From Boswellia sacra (Eukaryota; Streptophyta; Magnoliopsida; Sapindales; Burseraceae), in the NCBI GenBank assembly GCA_013180625.2, contig SNVD02001356.1:62001-126000 (forward strand): 64,000 bases of DNA, read 5' to 3'. Position 1 is the first letter of the stretch. Each line of letters begins with the position of its first letter. This document shows positions 12,561 to 23,203 of the stretch, in pieces. The translations under genes were made by a program, and so were the position numbers. The notes under the pieces were generated by a model. That model searched no databases. It worked only from the letters and a program-made list of their open reading frames with translations, and was not told where the DNA came from.

Positions 12561-12898
12561 CATCTAGTACAAGAGGAGCAAATTGATTAGATAGGGATAG
12601 GCCCTTATAAAGTTCGGGTAAACAACGGACCCCATACTAGGATAGACCCATACAAAGCAACTAGGGTGTTGGAAAAATTACTCTAAGAGTTAGCAAGCCC
12701 CGTTTAGCCTTAAAAAGGGGCATATATGAAGTTTTAACCTTGGCAGGGACACATCCTAAGGTTCTTTAAAGAAAAATTATAAGAACGAAAGGGGTCAAAG
12801 GCTATCCAAGGGTTCAAGAAGCCAAAAGGTAAAAAGATTGATTTTTTTTGCACATGGGCCTTTAGTTCAATCAGGCCCATTTCCAAAAATGGGGCAAA

Positions 12899-13754
12899 TG
12901 AAAGAGAATAATAGGTTCCAAGCCCAAAAGCAACCCAAAGCCTATCCTACCATGGCTTTGAATATAACTTCATGGAGGCCCATTTGAATTTCTGCCAACC
13001 TAGCCTCCATAATTTAGCCTACTGGGCTGTCCACTTACTTTTATTTGCTGGGAAGAGACAAACAAGTAGGCATGCAGAGGGCTTCACGTATGAAAGAGAG
13101 ACACCTGGCAAATTCAAATTTCAAAGAGGAAGAGTTAAAGAAACCAGAAGGAAAACCATGGCACTAGACAAGGAGGAAAGGTAGATCTTTATACAACAGG
13201 TAATAAGGAGAAGGAAGTTGGAATAGGGGAAAACAACTGGCTATAGGCTCAATCAAAGGGGCTGGAAATGTCATGGAGGTCAAGAGTCAGTGTTTTTAAG
13301 AGAAGAAAGCCAAAGAAGAAATAGATGTTATAGGAAGCAATCCAAGGATGGTGAGATGCCACAAGTGAGGGGGGAGCTCAAGGGGAACCTTGGGCATTAG
13401 AATAGAGGTATTTTAGGATAAATGGGAAAAGGAACAGTCTATTATGGACAGAGAAAACTCTCTTAGAGCTCTCCTGATGATTTTCTTTTTCTTCTTCTTT
13501 AATCTATTTACTGATTACAGCTTTGTGCATCTCTGATTTGCAGTCAATTATTCTTTGATTATCTAACCTCTACCTATTCATGCAAAATTTGGGACCTGAG
13601 TTTGGAATCGGAATGCCTTTGCAGGTATCCACCCCCACTTGAGAAGAAGGCTGTCTAGAATTGTTACCATTAACTCCACCATTTAGGTCTCACCATCACC
13701 AGCAAATGAAGTACTGTCCAGCCCAATATTGAGGTACAAATTTTTGCTCTTTCA
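12899..13754 (+). repeat. 3' LTR of the gypsy-type element
   Basis: 856 bp from TGAAAGAGAATAATAGG to TTTTTGCTCTTTCA, matching the 5' LTR throughout. It is preceded by a purine-rich tract (AAAAATGGGGCAAA) suitable as the polypurine tract. It retains the intact sequence of the site into which the S1 solo LTR inserted in the 5' LTR. Confidence 0.75.
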
Positions 13755-14148
13755 ATGGTGTTGAATCATACATCCCGAAGGTATTCATTTGAGATGTTAT
13801 CCAAATTTTGACATTACAATATAGTAGTGGATGTCTATATAATATATTTCTTATTGTTATAAGAAAATTATATGTATTAACCTTTTTTTCAGACTTGATT
13901 CTATGTTCGTACACAAAAGTAATTATCTCTTATATTAAAAGAAAAATTTAGTATATATAGAATGAATGAATGAATTATATATGATTTCCTAAATTCAAAA
14001 AAAAAAGTCAAGGTTACTTTTTAGAAACCCAATGATTCAATCCTAGTTTCCCCGCTGACATAATCCAAAGATTGATTATGTTGTACAATGGTAAGTGGTA
14101 GATATTTCAGTGTACTTGTTGAAATATGATGCAAGTTGTAGAACAGTG

Positions 14149-15796
14149 TGTTGACCCAGGTATGGCAACCCAAGAGGGGGGGTGAATTGGGTTTTTATTT
14201 ATCAAAACGGATTTAGAAAACTTTTCTTGAAAGATCAAAATTAGTTCACTCTTTCTTTGAGAATAAAGTTGAAGAAGATGAAATTAGAATTTATCAAAGA
14301 TGCAATCAAAAGAATAATAATGATGAACAATCACAAGTGCAAGTAAATGTAAGGAGGAAAGGGATAGAGAGAGTGCAAACTCAATTTACGTGGTTCGGCA
14401 AACCTTGCCTACGTCCACGGGCTCCTAGCTCCACGAGCTAAGCTTTCCACTAAGTTGTAGAAATCTTTACAACTTGCTTGATGAACAACCTCACCAAGAC
14501 TTTTTCTTCTAACTCTTGATAACACCACACCAAGAGTTCTTCTTGATGAACAAACTCACCAAGGAAAGAGTTCTCTCAAGGATAACTTTTATCCTTTACA
14601 AGAAGATCTCACTCTCACCACAATACAAGAACAAAGTAATTTTTTACAACAAAAGTACAACTCTCTTCAAAGAGTAGATAAAGAATATAAAAGCTCTCCA
14701 GACTTGATATTTCTCTTGTTTTTTGCTTGATAGATTCTTCTCTTCTTCTTCTTGCTGAATGCATGGGAGAAGGGCTCCTTTTATAGGCAAATGGGATGAA
14801 CGTAATCAAGTGAAGACACCAACTCCAAATTTTCTGCCCACCATAAAAACCGTAATTTTGTCTTCCATTTTTGTCAATGTTTCGTTTAAAATTTGAAAAT
14901 CTACGAAACACAAAAGATCTGCAAAATTGAATAATCTTTCCAATGCATCAAGAATCAAGTCATTTGGATATATGTAGCTCAAGATATGGCCAAAAAACCG
15001 TTTGGTGCTCATGTGACTTGATTTTTCTTCCATGTGTCAGTCCACCGATTTGCATGTGTATTATGTCGGCCTTCTGTTTGAAATTTGAATTTCTTCAAAG
15101 AATATGAAATCTGATCCATTGAATCATCTTTCCAATGCTACAAGAATCAAGTCATTTGGATATCTCTAACTCAAGATATAGACAAAATATCATTCAGTGC
15201 TCAAATGAGTTGATTTTTCTTCTCTATGTCAGTCCACCGAATTGCATGTCAATTATGTCAGCATTCCATTTGAAATTTGAATTTCTTCAAAACATATGAA
15301 ATGTGCTTCATTAAGTCCTCTTTCCAATTCCATAATAATCAAGTCATTTTGATATTTCTATCTTAAGAAATGTCCAAAAGAGTATTCGGTGCTCATGTCA
15401 GCTGCTTCCATTTGTCTTTCAAATTGCATGATAATTTGGACAACCTTGCACTTGAAATTTGAATTTCTTTAAAACATATTAAATGTTATAAATTGAGTAA
15501 GCTTTCCAAAACCTCAAGAATCACGTCATTTGGACATCTATAGAGATATATATGACCAATTGATTGAACATTACTCATGTGTCACATTCCTTGAGTCAAA
15601 CCTTATTTTTTAACTTTGGTGCCTTTAACATGTAGTCTTCTCCTTAGCTTCAACACTTTATTTTAATAAGCCTTTTCTTGATTTTACAATTATTTCAATG
15701 ATATTACTCTTGCACATAAATAAACATGTTAGTAAATCATAATGAATCAATGTGTATTATTATCATCAAAATTATTATGTAGTCTTAGGGCTAACA
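14149..15796 (-). mobile_element. 1.65-kb solo LTR (family S2)
   Basis: The segment runs TGTTGACCCAGG ... GGGCTAACA and is flanked by the perfect duplication CAGTG (14144-14148 and 15797-15801). On the minus strand there is a TATAAAAGG box (plus-strand 14778-14787), and GAACCACGTAAA lies near the 3' end, so the LTR reads leftward. No internal region remains. Short open frames inside are not genes. Confidence 0.85.
14930..15600 (-). repeat. Four ~190-bp repeats in the U3 part of the S2 LTR
   Basis: A unit with the anchor CAAGAATCAAGTCATTTGG recurs near 14949, 15141, 15333 and 15515 (spacing about 192, 192 and 182). Each is followed by GTGCTCATGTGA..., a CCACCGA..TTGCATG stretch and TTTGAAATTTGAATTTCTT. 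Lying upstream of the minus-strand TATA box, they occupy the place of promoter/enhancer repeats. Confidence 0.75.
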
Positions 15797-15801
15797 CAGT
15801 G

Positions 15802-17111
15802 CTGCACTAAGCTTCCAATTAGTTGAATTACTAAGCTATGTCGGTTATACTAGGCGAAAAGTTACAGCAAGCAAGCCCCTAAAATCTTCCTATTAAAAGC
15901 CATGGTTAAAGTCGATAAAGGAACAAATAATTCAGCCTACATATTCACACAGCCAACACGAAGCTACGAGAACAATCCAGCCATGGATCTCATGCAACAT
16001 GAAGCTTATGCTACCACGCTCCACGAATAAGACACATGCACACAAGAAATTAAGATAAAGCAAACAGCTAAGCACAAGCCATGCAACCACACTCTTCCTC
16101 CAACAAATTAAATTCACAATGGAGACCGACTTAGAAGAATGGTTAAATTAATTCATGACCGACTTTGACAAATTAATTTGTTATTTTAATACCGACTTGT
16201 TCAACCGCCTATTACAACTATAAATAGGCCTTTGTTAACATGTTCTATCAACTAGTACTAAGAATTGAGAGCTCCTGGGTACTTAAATATTAGAGATGCG
16301 CACCATGTAATACTCTCAATCTTCAATATAAGTCACTAGTTCACTATATTTTCTATTCTAAATTTCCAACAATACTGTTTAAGTTTCTTTACCACATATT
16401 TTGTCAATCAAACAATTGGTTAAAGTTGGTGGCAACATGTCTTGATTTATAAATATCTAATTTTTCCCCTTTAATCTCTATATTTTTCTTCTTTAATAAG
16501 TTATAAGTTTTTTATGGATAGATGTTAATGATAGCGGCATTAACTAGATTCAATGCTTTGAAGCAGAGAGAAATATGCACATTAGGTTTTACTTTCACTA
16601 ATTTAATTATAAATATTCGTTTTAAACCATATTTTTCTTCTTTAATCAGTTCTTGTTGAGAGATGTTGATTGTGGTAGCATGAATCGAAATTTTGAAGCA
16701 GAAAGAAATGTAAACATCAGGTTTACTTTAACAAATGTAATTATATTCAATCTATACACACACACACTTTAACAAATGTAATTATATTCAATCTATACAC
16801 ACACACACACACACCCACACCTACACTAAAATATAGCTATAAATCCTTTTTTCCATGAAATTCTTCATGGTGAAAAGTCACAGGGAACAAACTTTAATAC
16901 TCGATCAAACTTAATTAAGAGACCTCACGAGCCATGAGTACATAGAGCAATAATAGAATTTTTTTGCATGCGCAGAAAGTCCCTGAAAAATATAATACAA
17001 CAAAATTACATACAGGAATTTGTATACAATACTTATGTTATTTGGGGAATTGACCTAATATTTCTTCTGATGACTTGCCTCGTGGAGAGCACCGATGACA
17101 AAGCTCAATAG
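15802..17111. other. 3' flank of the first ankyrin-PGG copy with (CA)n repeat
   Basis: A TATAAATAGG-like box near 16220 and a TTTCCAACA end near 16371 hint at an LTR remnant, but I cannot find its start or a TSD. At 16726-16816 a ~41-bp unit ending in (AC)n is duplicated. From about 16825 to 17111 the sequence is homologous to 58598-58795, the 3' untranslated/flanking part of the two ankyrin-PGG copies. Confidence 0.5.
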
Positions 17112-18129
17112 CTAACACAGCTTTATCCTCCGAGAAAGCTTCATAACTAACTCCTTTATCCACCGAGAAAACATTATAACTAATGCCTTTGTCAAGTAGT
17201 AAATGATTCCATATATGATATTGTGAATCGATGCTGTGAAAAACAGATACTTTCTATACCTCCAATGTAGACTAGTTGCTTTCGAGAAGCAAGGAAAGCA
17301 CCAACGAATAGGCTTCTTAAGAAATATATTTACCTTGATGCTGAATGCAAAGGGATTTACTTGCGCAGATTGACCCGATAGTAATGAAATAATCAGCGCA
17401 CATACGTAAAAGACGTGGGGCAAAAAGCAGCCAATCGTAGAAACTGCTATGGCAACTGGCAAGGGCCATATTTTCAGACAACACCACTTACAATCCTGTC
17501 ACAAATGCTATGTCATTGAGATAAGTCCAATCCAAGTCAAGCCAATCGCCCAAGGAAATGAGTCCATAAAAGATTCACTTTTGCTGTACTAGAAGGACCA
17601 GAAAACTATGACTACAGCAGTCATGGATAAACTCATGGATATGGTATTAGTAACAACAAATGCCTTAAAACTTGTTCTTCTAACAAGAAACGCCATGCCC
17701 TCGTTCGGACAGTCACTTCTTAAACCTTCTGGAATGGTAAAAGCTGCAGTGAATGTGAACGTGGCGATCAGTGTATTCATCGCTGAAAGAGTTTGAGCCA
17801 TTTCCTTGCCTCTGCTGCCACCTTCACCATCCTGAGCTTGCTCTGAAAGGACAACCTTCAATGGTTGCATATGTTGTTGCTGGAGTACCTCTGATGCAAT
17901 AGTAGATGGGTCTGGATCGGTTGCCTTCTGTGGTTTGCTCGTAGATCGGTCTGGATGGGCCGCCTTCTGTGGTGCACTCATAGATTGGTCTGGATGGGCG
18001 CCTTCTATGGTGCACTCATAGATCGGTCTGGATGGGCTGCCTTCTACGCTTGCAGTTGATCTCGCTGGATGCCTTCTTCATCAAACCTCGATTTGCATAC
18101 GCCGCCTTGAGGGCTTTTGTGGTTAAGTA
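17112..18129 (-). pseudogene. Copy 1 exon 6 (linker and PGG membrane domain)
   Basis: Acceptor GTGTTGCAG|TAC, then YLTTKALKAAYANRGL, a one-base deletion relative to copy 2, a linker made of ~39-bp repeats, and the PGG domain (GKEMAQTLSAMNTLIATFTF, TIPEGLRSDCPNEGMAF, FKAFVVTNTISM). The PGG signature itself is changed to P-E-G. A TGG-to-TAG stop truncates the second membrane helix (17589-17591). A further one-base deletion near 17510 breaks the third helix, and the C-terminal 33-bp repeats number only about two. Confidence 0.85.
17903..18056 (-). repeat. ~39-bp minisatellite in the exon 6 linker of copy 1
   Basis: Four units start at 17903, 17942, 17981 and about 18019 (plus strand TAGATCGGTCTGGATGGG..CCTTCT). 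They encode a repeated SAPQKAAHPDRST-like peptide. The third unit lacks one base, which shifts the frame. The paralogue has no such array in the same linker. Confidence 0.8.
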
Positions 18130-18386
18130 CTGCAACACAGGGAATGAAAATGTGACACAAATAGAGATAAATATAAGTGAAATTTTTTATTGTATTATTA
18201 TTGAATTAAACTCTCTCTCTCTATATATATATATTGAATATGATTGGTTAAATAAATTTTTTTTTTTAAATTATGAAATTAATTTTAATAAATAACAATA
18301 TTTTAAATTTATAATAGGGGTTGTTTGTAGATGAATAGGTACTGTTAAGAACGTTTTTGGTAAAAAAAATTTAAACATTTATGTAC

Positions 18387-18475
18387 CTTTTGGATCTCCT
18401 TTCCTTTGGGCATAGTTGTCTAAACAATTGCTAGAGCAGTTTCCTTTTTAACATTGATTGCCTTGATGTTGACAT
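18387..18475 (-). pseudogene. Copy 1 exon 5, downstream part
   Basis: Continues after RT1 and one TSD copy (18471-18475) as NIKAINVKKETALAIV, stop, TTMPKGKEIQK, then donor AAG|GTACAT. The stop again matches CAG in the paralogue. Joined across RT1 with one TSD removed, exon 5 is 452+84 = 536 nt, identical in length to exon 5 of copy 2. Confidence 0.85.
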
Positions 18476-18692
18476 TGTTGAAATGTAGTGTTATTTCATT
18501 GTATTGAAAATCAAGAATTGATCAGTGTATATACATGCTTCCAGACCCTTTCTCCTTCGTTTCTGTTTTTCTTCTTTCAGTTAGTTTGTTAACTGACTTA
18601 ACAAACTAATAACAGCATTAACAACTAATTAATCAATTTACTAATCTATCCTTATTGACTAATTTACAAAAGTACCCTTATTATTGCTAACA
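18476..18692 (-). repeat. RT1 3' LTR
   Basis: Same length and, by eye, the same sequence as the 5' LTR. The minus-strand purine tract GAGGGGAG (plus 18694-18701) abuts it, as expected for plus-strand priming. Confidence 0.95.
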
Positions 18693-18734
18693 GCTCCCCT
18701 CAAGTGTAGCTAGGCTTTCGAACAGACATCCTAG

Positions 18735-21700
18735 CTAACTTGCATTGATTCTGCAATTGTCCAGAGCTTCATAGCTTTGTTTCAGTTCTGCATATTCCTG
18801 AACTTTATAGCTTTGCTTCGGGTCTGCATATACCTTCTGCTTCAGTTCAGCACATTCTTCAGTATAGATGTTTAACTTGTCTCTTAGGAATTCAAACCTT
18901 GTTCCTGTTATAGGCTTAGTGAGAATGTCTGCATTCTGAAATTCAGTGGATATATGCTGCACTCTTAGTTTTTCTTCCAGTACCTTCTCTTTTAAGAAAT
19001 GCACATCAATCTCAACATGCTTTGTTCTAGCATGGAACACAGGATTTGAGGCCAAGGATTCTGCTCCTTTGTTGTCACAGAACAGAATAGGAATGTCACT
19101 TAATCTTACTCCAATTTCGGATAGCAGGCTTTGTAACCAAATGATTTCAGTTGCTGCAAGAGACATTGCTCTGTATTCTGATTCAGTTGAGGATCTTGCT
19201 ACCACTTTCTGTTTCTTTGAACTCCAGAATATTAGATTGTTTCCAAAGTACACACAGCATCCTAAAGTTGATTTTCTGTCATCCAGTGAGCTTGCCCAGT
19301 CTGCATCACTATAGGCTCTAAGATTAATTGACTCCATTTTCCTGAAAATTAATCCATAATGTGTTGTTCCTTTGATGTATCTGAGCAATCTCTTGCAGGC
19401 CTGCCAGTGTTTGATTGTAGGACACTGCAGGAACTGACTTAGCTTGTTCACTGCATATGAGATGTCAGGTCTGGTCATTGATAAGTATTGCAATGCACCA
19501 ATTGTACTTCTATACAGGCTAGGTTGCTCAAATTCTTCACTGTCTTTTGATGAAAGCCTTGAATTAGCTTCCATAGGTGACTGAATAGCCTTTGATTCCA
19601 GCATGTTGCATTTTTTCAGTAGATCAGTTGCATACTTCCTTTGTGTGAGCAGCATATGGTTCTTGGATCTTTTGACTTCAAATCCAAGAAAATAGCTGAC
19701 AGAGCCAAGAGTTTTGAGTGCAAATTTCAGATTTAAATCTGATATAACTTTCTTAATTTGAGCATCATCACTACCAGTAACCAGTATGTCATCAACATAA
19801 ACTAATAGCAGTGTAATTGTGCTGACAGTTTTAAGAATGAACAGACTTGAATCTGAAATAGATGGTTGGAACCCCCACTGAAGTAGAGCAGTCTTGAGCT
19901 TGTCAAACCAAGCTCTAGGTGCCTGCTTCAAGCCATACAATGATTTGTGAAGATGACAGACATAGTTGGGATGAGATGCATCTATAAATCCTTCAGGTTG
20001 TGTCATATAGACTGTCTCTTGAAGTTCTCCATGAAGGAATGCATTGTTGACATCCACTTGTTGAATATCCCAATTCAAAGTAACTACCAGAGAGAAAATA
20101 ACTCTGATTGTAGAGGGCTTAATGACAGGACTGAAAGTGTCAAAGTAGTCTATTCCTGGGGTCTGTTGGAAGCCCTTGGCAACTAACCTTGCCTTGAATC
20201 TTTGTACTGATCCATCAGAGTTATATTTCACTCTGAAAACCCATTTGTGATCTACTACTTTCATGTCCTCAGAAAAGGGAACCAGTGACCAGGTTTGATT
20301 GGTTTGCAAAGCATGAAATTCATCTTTCATTGCTTCATACCATTTCGGATTGTTTATGGCTTGTTGGACAGTGGCTGGTTCAATAGAGGATGAGATGGTT
20401 GTATCAATGGTATATGCATGGAACTTAGGCTTAAAGACACCTGCTTTAGATCTAGTGACCATAGGATGAGTGTTTGGGTTAGTTGGTAATGTTGACAAGG
20501 ATGTTTGCTGAGATACAGCAGTGGGAATTTCAATTGGTGAAATCTGAGTAGGTGAACTTGAAGTTTCAATAGAATATGGATTTGAACTTGGTGTTTCTGG
20601 AATCTGACTTGGTGGTATAAAGCTGGAAAGATTGTGATTTGTTTGAGGACTGGGAATTATCCAAGGTCCTGATACAAGTTCAGCATTTGAATGTGATGAT
20701 GAATTTAGGAATGAATCATTTTTAAATGGGAACATGTGCTCATTGAAAGATACACTTTGAGCAATGTATATTCTACCAGAGGAGTGAAGGCACAGATATC
20801 CTTTATGTGCTGAACTGTAACCAACAAAGACACATGTAGATGTGTGAAATGAAAATTTATGAGACTGATATGATCTCAAATTGGGATAGCAAGCACATCC
20901 GAATACCTTGAATAGTTTATAGTTAGGATAAACTTGAAATAGAACAAAATATGGAGACTTAGACTTCAATGCAGCTGATGGTAATCTATTTATGAGATAT
21001 ACTGCTGTGTTGAATGCAAACCACCAGAATGAAAGGGGCAGAGAGGCTTGTGCTAGCATTGTGAGGCCAGTGTTTACAATGTGTCTATGTTTTCTTTCCA
21101 CAACTCCATTTTGTTGATGAGTGTGTGGACATGGATGTCTAAATAAGATTCCAAGTTCTTTGAGGAATGATTTGAGTGGTCTGTATTCCCCACCCCAGTC
21201 AGACTGCAGACATTTTAGTTTTGTATTAAACTGTCTTTCAACTTGAATCAAGAACAGCTTAAAGACATTAAACACTTCAGCTTTGGATTTGAGAGGAAAT
21301 ATCCAAGTATATCGGCTAAAATCATCCACAAAACTCACATAGTAAGTGTATCCTTCTACTGATTTTATTGGAGATGGACCCCAGAGGTCTGAATATACAA
21401 TTTCCAGTGGATTTGCAGTTCTAGACTTTGAGCTAGGATAGATTTCATGGCACTGCTTGCCATATCTACAGGATTCACAGAAGCATTCAGCTTTATTTGT
21501 ACATTTGAACAATTGAGTGATTGAGGACAGTTTTTGCATTGTATGAAAGTGTGGATGGCCTAATCTCCTATGCCAAAGTACTTGATTATTTACAACTGAC
21601 AAATCAGAATCAACTAATTTGACATTATTAACTACAGATGCAAACAGGGAAGTAGAGTTTGACAGTTTATTATCTATAACACAGCATGAACTGGAGCTGG

Positions 21701-23180
21701 ATTTTGTTGCTATTCGATACAATCCATCACTGAGGTATCCTTCCAGCAAGATCTGTCTGGTATCCTTGTCCTTAATCAGGCAACCATAATCATGAAATTC
21801 AATAGTTATGTTGTTTTCACTAACAAGTTGAGAAACACTTAGCAAATTCTTTGTGATTGTAGGAACTACTAAGATTTTTTGAAGTTTAAAGCATGCTGAT
21901 GAATTGAGAGATTGCAAATAACCATAACCAATATAAGTGATGGATAGAGAGGTACCATTACCAACTTGAACTGCCTCAGATCCTGTATATTTTGATGCTG
22001 ATGCAAGTTTGCTCATATCTGATGTGATATGGTCAGTAGCTCCTATGTCAAGGTACCAAGCAGGATCCTGCACTGCTGATGGAGAAGCAATTAAGGCTTG
22101 AGATGCCTGAGAGTTTTGAGCTGTTGTTCTCGATGATTGATTGACATTAAGAGCTTGAGAGGGCTGAGCAGCTGATGGTGGTCCTTGATAGTTTATGTCA
22201 AACCTGTGATAGCATTTCACTACTGTATGGCCTGTTTTTCCACAAAGTTGGCACATAGGTCTGGCTGAATTATAATTGTTTGAGCCTCTGCCATTGTTCT
22301 TATACCTTCCTCTGCCTCTGAAGTTTTGATTGAAAGATTGTCTGGAGTTGTTTGAGTACTGTGAATTGTGATTGCCAAATGTGTTCATTCCGAATTGAGA
22401 CTGCTTTGCAGCTACATTGGCACTGTGATCAAGACTTAGAGTTTGTGGTGAATTGAATCTTTCTAACCTCATCTCATAACTTTGAAGTTGATACTGTGCC
22501 TCTTCTAATGTTATATTTCCAGATCTTGAGGTAAGATTAACTACAATTGCATCAAATTCTGGTCCAAGACCATCAAGAACATAGAACAATAAATCCATAT
22601 CTGTAACCTCATGTCCTATAGCAATCAAGGTATTGGCAATATCTTTTAATTTTGATATGTATTCGGATATAGACATGGATCCTTTTCTAGTGTTTTGAAG
22701 TTGATGTTTCAGATGTAGAGATCTAGCCTTAGATTCAGTATAAAACAGCTTTTCAAGAACATTCCAAACCTCCATAGCTGATGTGCATCGAACTACATTG
22801 CAGTACATGGATTCCGAAATTGATGACAGCAACCAGCTGAGAACAAATTGATCGATCCTCTTCCAATTGAGAAATTCATGGTTGATCTGAGTTGAAATCT
22901 CCTCTGGATTTTGTGAGGAACGAATTGAGATCACTTTAGCAGGACATGACTTCTCTCCTGTGATGTAACCTTCAAGATCAAAAGCTCTCAAAGTTGCAAG
23001 GATCTGAGTTCGCCAGAAACCATAATTTGTTCTCTGTAGTTTAATCGACGAGCTTGGGAGCACTGAAGGAAGAATTGGCGAGAAGGAATTAGGTGAATTC
23101 ATTGCTGGATTAACAACTCCAGGATCAATTCCAGTGTTGGATTGGAAATTTTGGAAAGAGCTAGGTTGAAATTCTCCCAT
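18735..23180 (-). CDS. RT1 copia gag-pol polyprotein (1481 codons, open)
   Basis: One uninterrupted frame with all copia domains in order: a gag core (about residues 50-260); a CCHC zinc knuckle CQLCGKTGHTVVKC (~310-325); a protease site WYLDIGATDHIT (~375-390), where the usual D-S/T-G is D-I-G; a GAG-pre-integrase HRRLGH..CESC; an integrase with Asp (SDLWG), Asp (QSDWGGEY) and Glu (NGVVERKHR); a reverse transcriptase with LVYVDDILVTG; and RNase H (SDADWA, STESEYRA, FCDNKGAESL). The C-terminus carries a short imperfect repeat (AELKQ..). The ATG lies 23 nt inside the LTR junction. Only the protease motif argues against full competence. Confidence 0.95.
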   Translation of the reverse strand: MGEFQPSSFQNFQSNTGIDPGVVNPAMNSPNSFSPILPSVLPSSSIKLQRTNYGFWRTQILATLRAFDLEGYITGEKSCPAKVISIRSSQNPEEISTQINHEFLNWKRIDQFVLSWLLSSISESMYCNVVRCTSAMEVWNVLEKLFYTESKARSLHLKHQLQNTRKGSMSISEYISKLKDIANTLIAIGHEVTDMDLLFYVLDGLGPEFDAIVVNLTSRSGNITLEEAQYQLQSYEMRLERFNSPQTLSLDHSANVAAKQSQFGMNTFGNHNSQYSNNSRQSFNQNFRGRGRYKNNGRGSNNYNSARPMCQLCGKTGHTVVKCYHRFDINYQGPPSAAQPSQALNVNQSSRTTAQNSQASQALIASPSAVQDPAWYLDIGATDHITSDMSKLASASKYTGSEAVQVGNGTSLSITYIGYGYLQSLNSSACFKLQKILVVPTITKNLLSVSQLVSENNITIEFHDYGCLIKDKDTRQILLEGYLSDGLYRIATKSSSSSCCVIDNKLSNSTSLFASVVNNVKLVDSDLSVVNNQVLWHRRLGHPHFHTMQKLSSITQLFKCTNKAECFCESCRYGKQCHEIYPSSKSRTANPLEIVYSDLWGPSPIKSVEGYTYYVSFVDDFSRYTWIFPLKSKAEVFNVFKLFLIQVERQFNTKLKCLQSDWGGEYRPLKSFLKELGILFRHPCPHTHQQNGVVERKHRHIVNTGLTMLAQASLPLSFWWFAFNTAVYLINRLPSAALKSKSPYFVLFQVYPNYKLFKVFGCACYPNLRSYQSHKFSFHTSTCVFVGYSSAHKGYLCLHSSGRIYIAQSVSFNEHMFPFKNDSFLNSSSHSNAELVSGPWIIPSPQTNHNLSSFIPPSQIPETPSSNPYSIETSSSPTQISPIEIPTAVSQQTSLSTLPTNPNTHPMVTRSKAGVFKPKFHAYTIDTTISSSIEPATVQQAINNPKWYEAMKDEFHALQTNQTWSLVPFSEDMKVVDHKWVFRVKYNSDGSVQRFKARLVAKGFQQTPGIDYFDTFSPVIKPSTIRVIFSLVVTLNWDIQQVDVNNAFLHGELQETVYMTQPEGFIDASHPNYVCHLHKSLYGLKQAPRAWFDKLKTALLQWGFQPSISDSSLFILKTVSTITLLLVYVDDILVTGSDDAQIKKVISDLNLKFALKTLGSVSYFLGFEVKRSKNHMLLTQRKYATDLLKKCNMLESKAIQSPMEANSRLSSKDSEEFEQPSLYRSTIGALQYLSMTRPDISYAVNKLSQFLQCPTIKHWQACKRLLRYIKGTTHYGLIFRKMESINLRAYSDADWASSLDDRKSTLGCCVYFGNNLIFWSSKKQKVVARSSTESEYRAMSLAATEIIWLQSLLSEIGVRLSDIPILFCDNKGAESLASNPVFHARTKHVEIDVHFLKEKVLEEKLRVQHISTEFQNADILTKPITGTRFEFLRDKLNIYTEECAELKQKVYADPKQSYKVQEYAELKQSYEALDNCRINAS

Positions 23181-23191
23181 TAGATCTTAAT

Positions 23192-23203
23192 GCTCTGATA
23201 CCA
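23192..23203 (-). promoter_or_regulatory. RT1 primer binding site (initiator Met-tRNA)
   Basis: TGGTATCAGAGC on the minus strand lies directly against the 5' LTR. It is the standard plant copia site, complementary to the 3' end of initiator methionine tRNA. Confidence 0.9.

Larger units (their letters stand above)
7964..13754 (+). mobile_element. Non-autonomous Ty3/gypsy-type LTR element, gag only (TR-GAG-like)
   Basis: Two direct LTRs (7964-9738, inflated by a nested solo LTR, and 12899-13754) flank an internal region with a gypsy-type primer binding site (TGGCGTCGTCTATGGG from 9741), a decayed gag (about 10315-10740) and a 0.8 kb minisatellite. No protease, integrase, reverse transcriptase or RNase H remnant is visible between gag and the 3' LTR. 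GAG-only LTR elements (TR-GAG) are known in plants and depend on enzymes from other elements. The 5-bp flanks (GCGAT and ATGGT) do not match, so the TSD is lost or an end is mis-set. Confidence 0.75.

Noticed and set aside
16200..16376. Possible further solo LTR (TATAAATAGG box, TTTCCAACA end)
   Set aside because: No start, partner or TSD found; kept only as a note in the flank entry.
18946..19314. Antisense open frames within RT1 (also 19947-20186, 20354-20569)
   Set aside because: Shadows of the polyprotein frame on the other strand or frame; no independent support.
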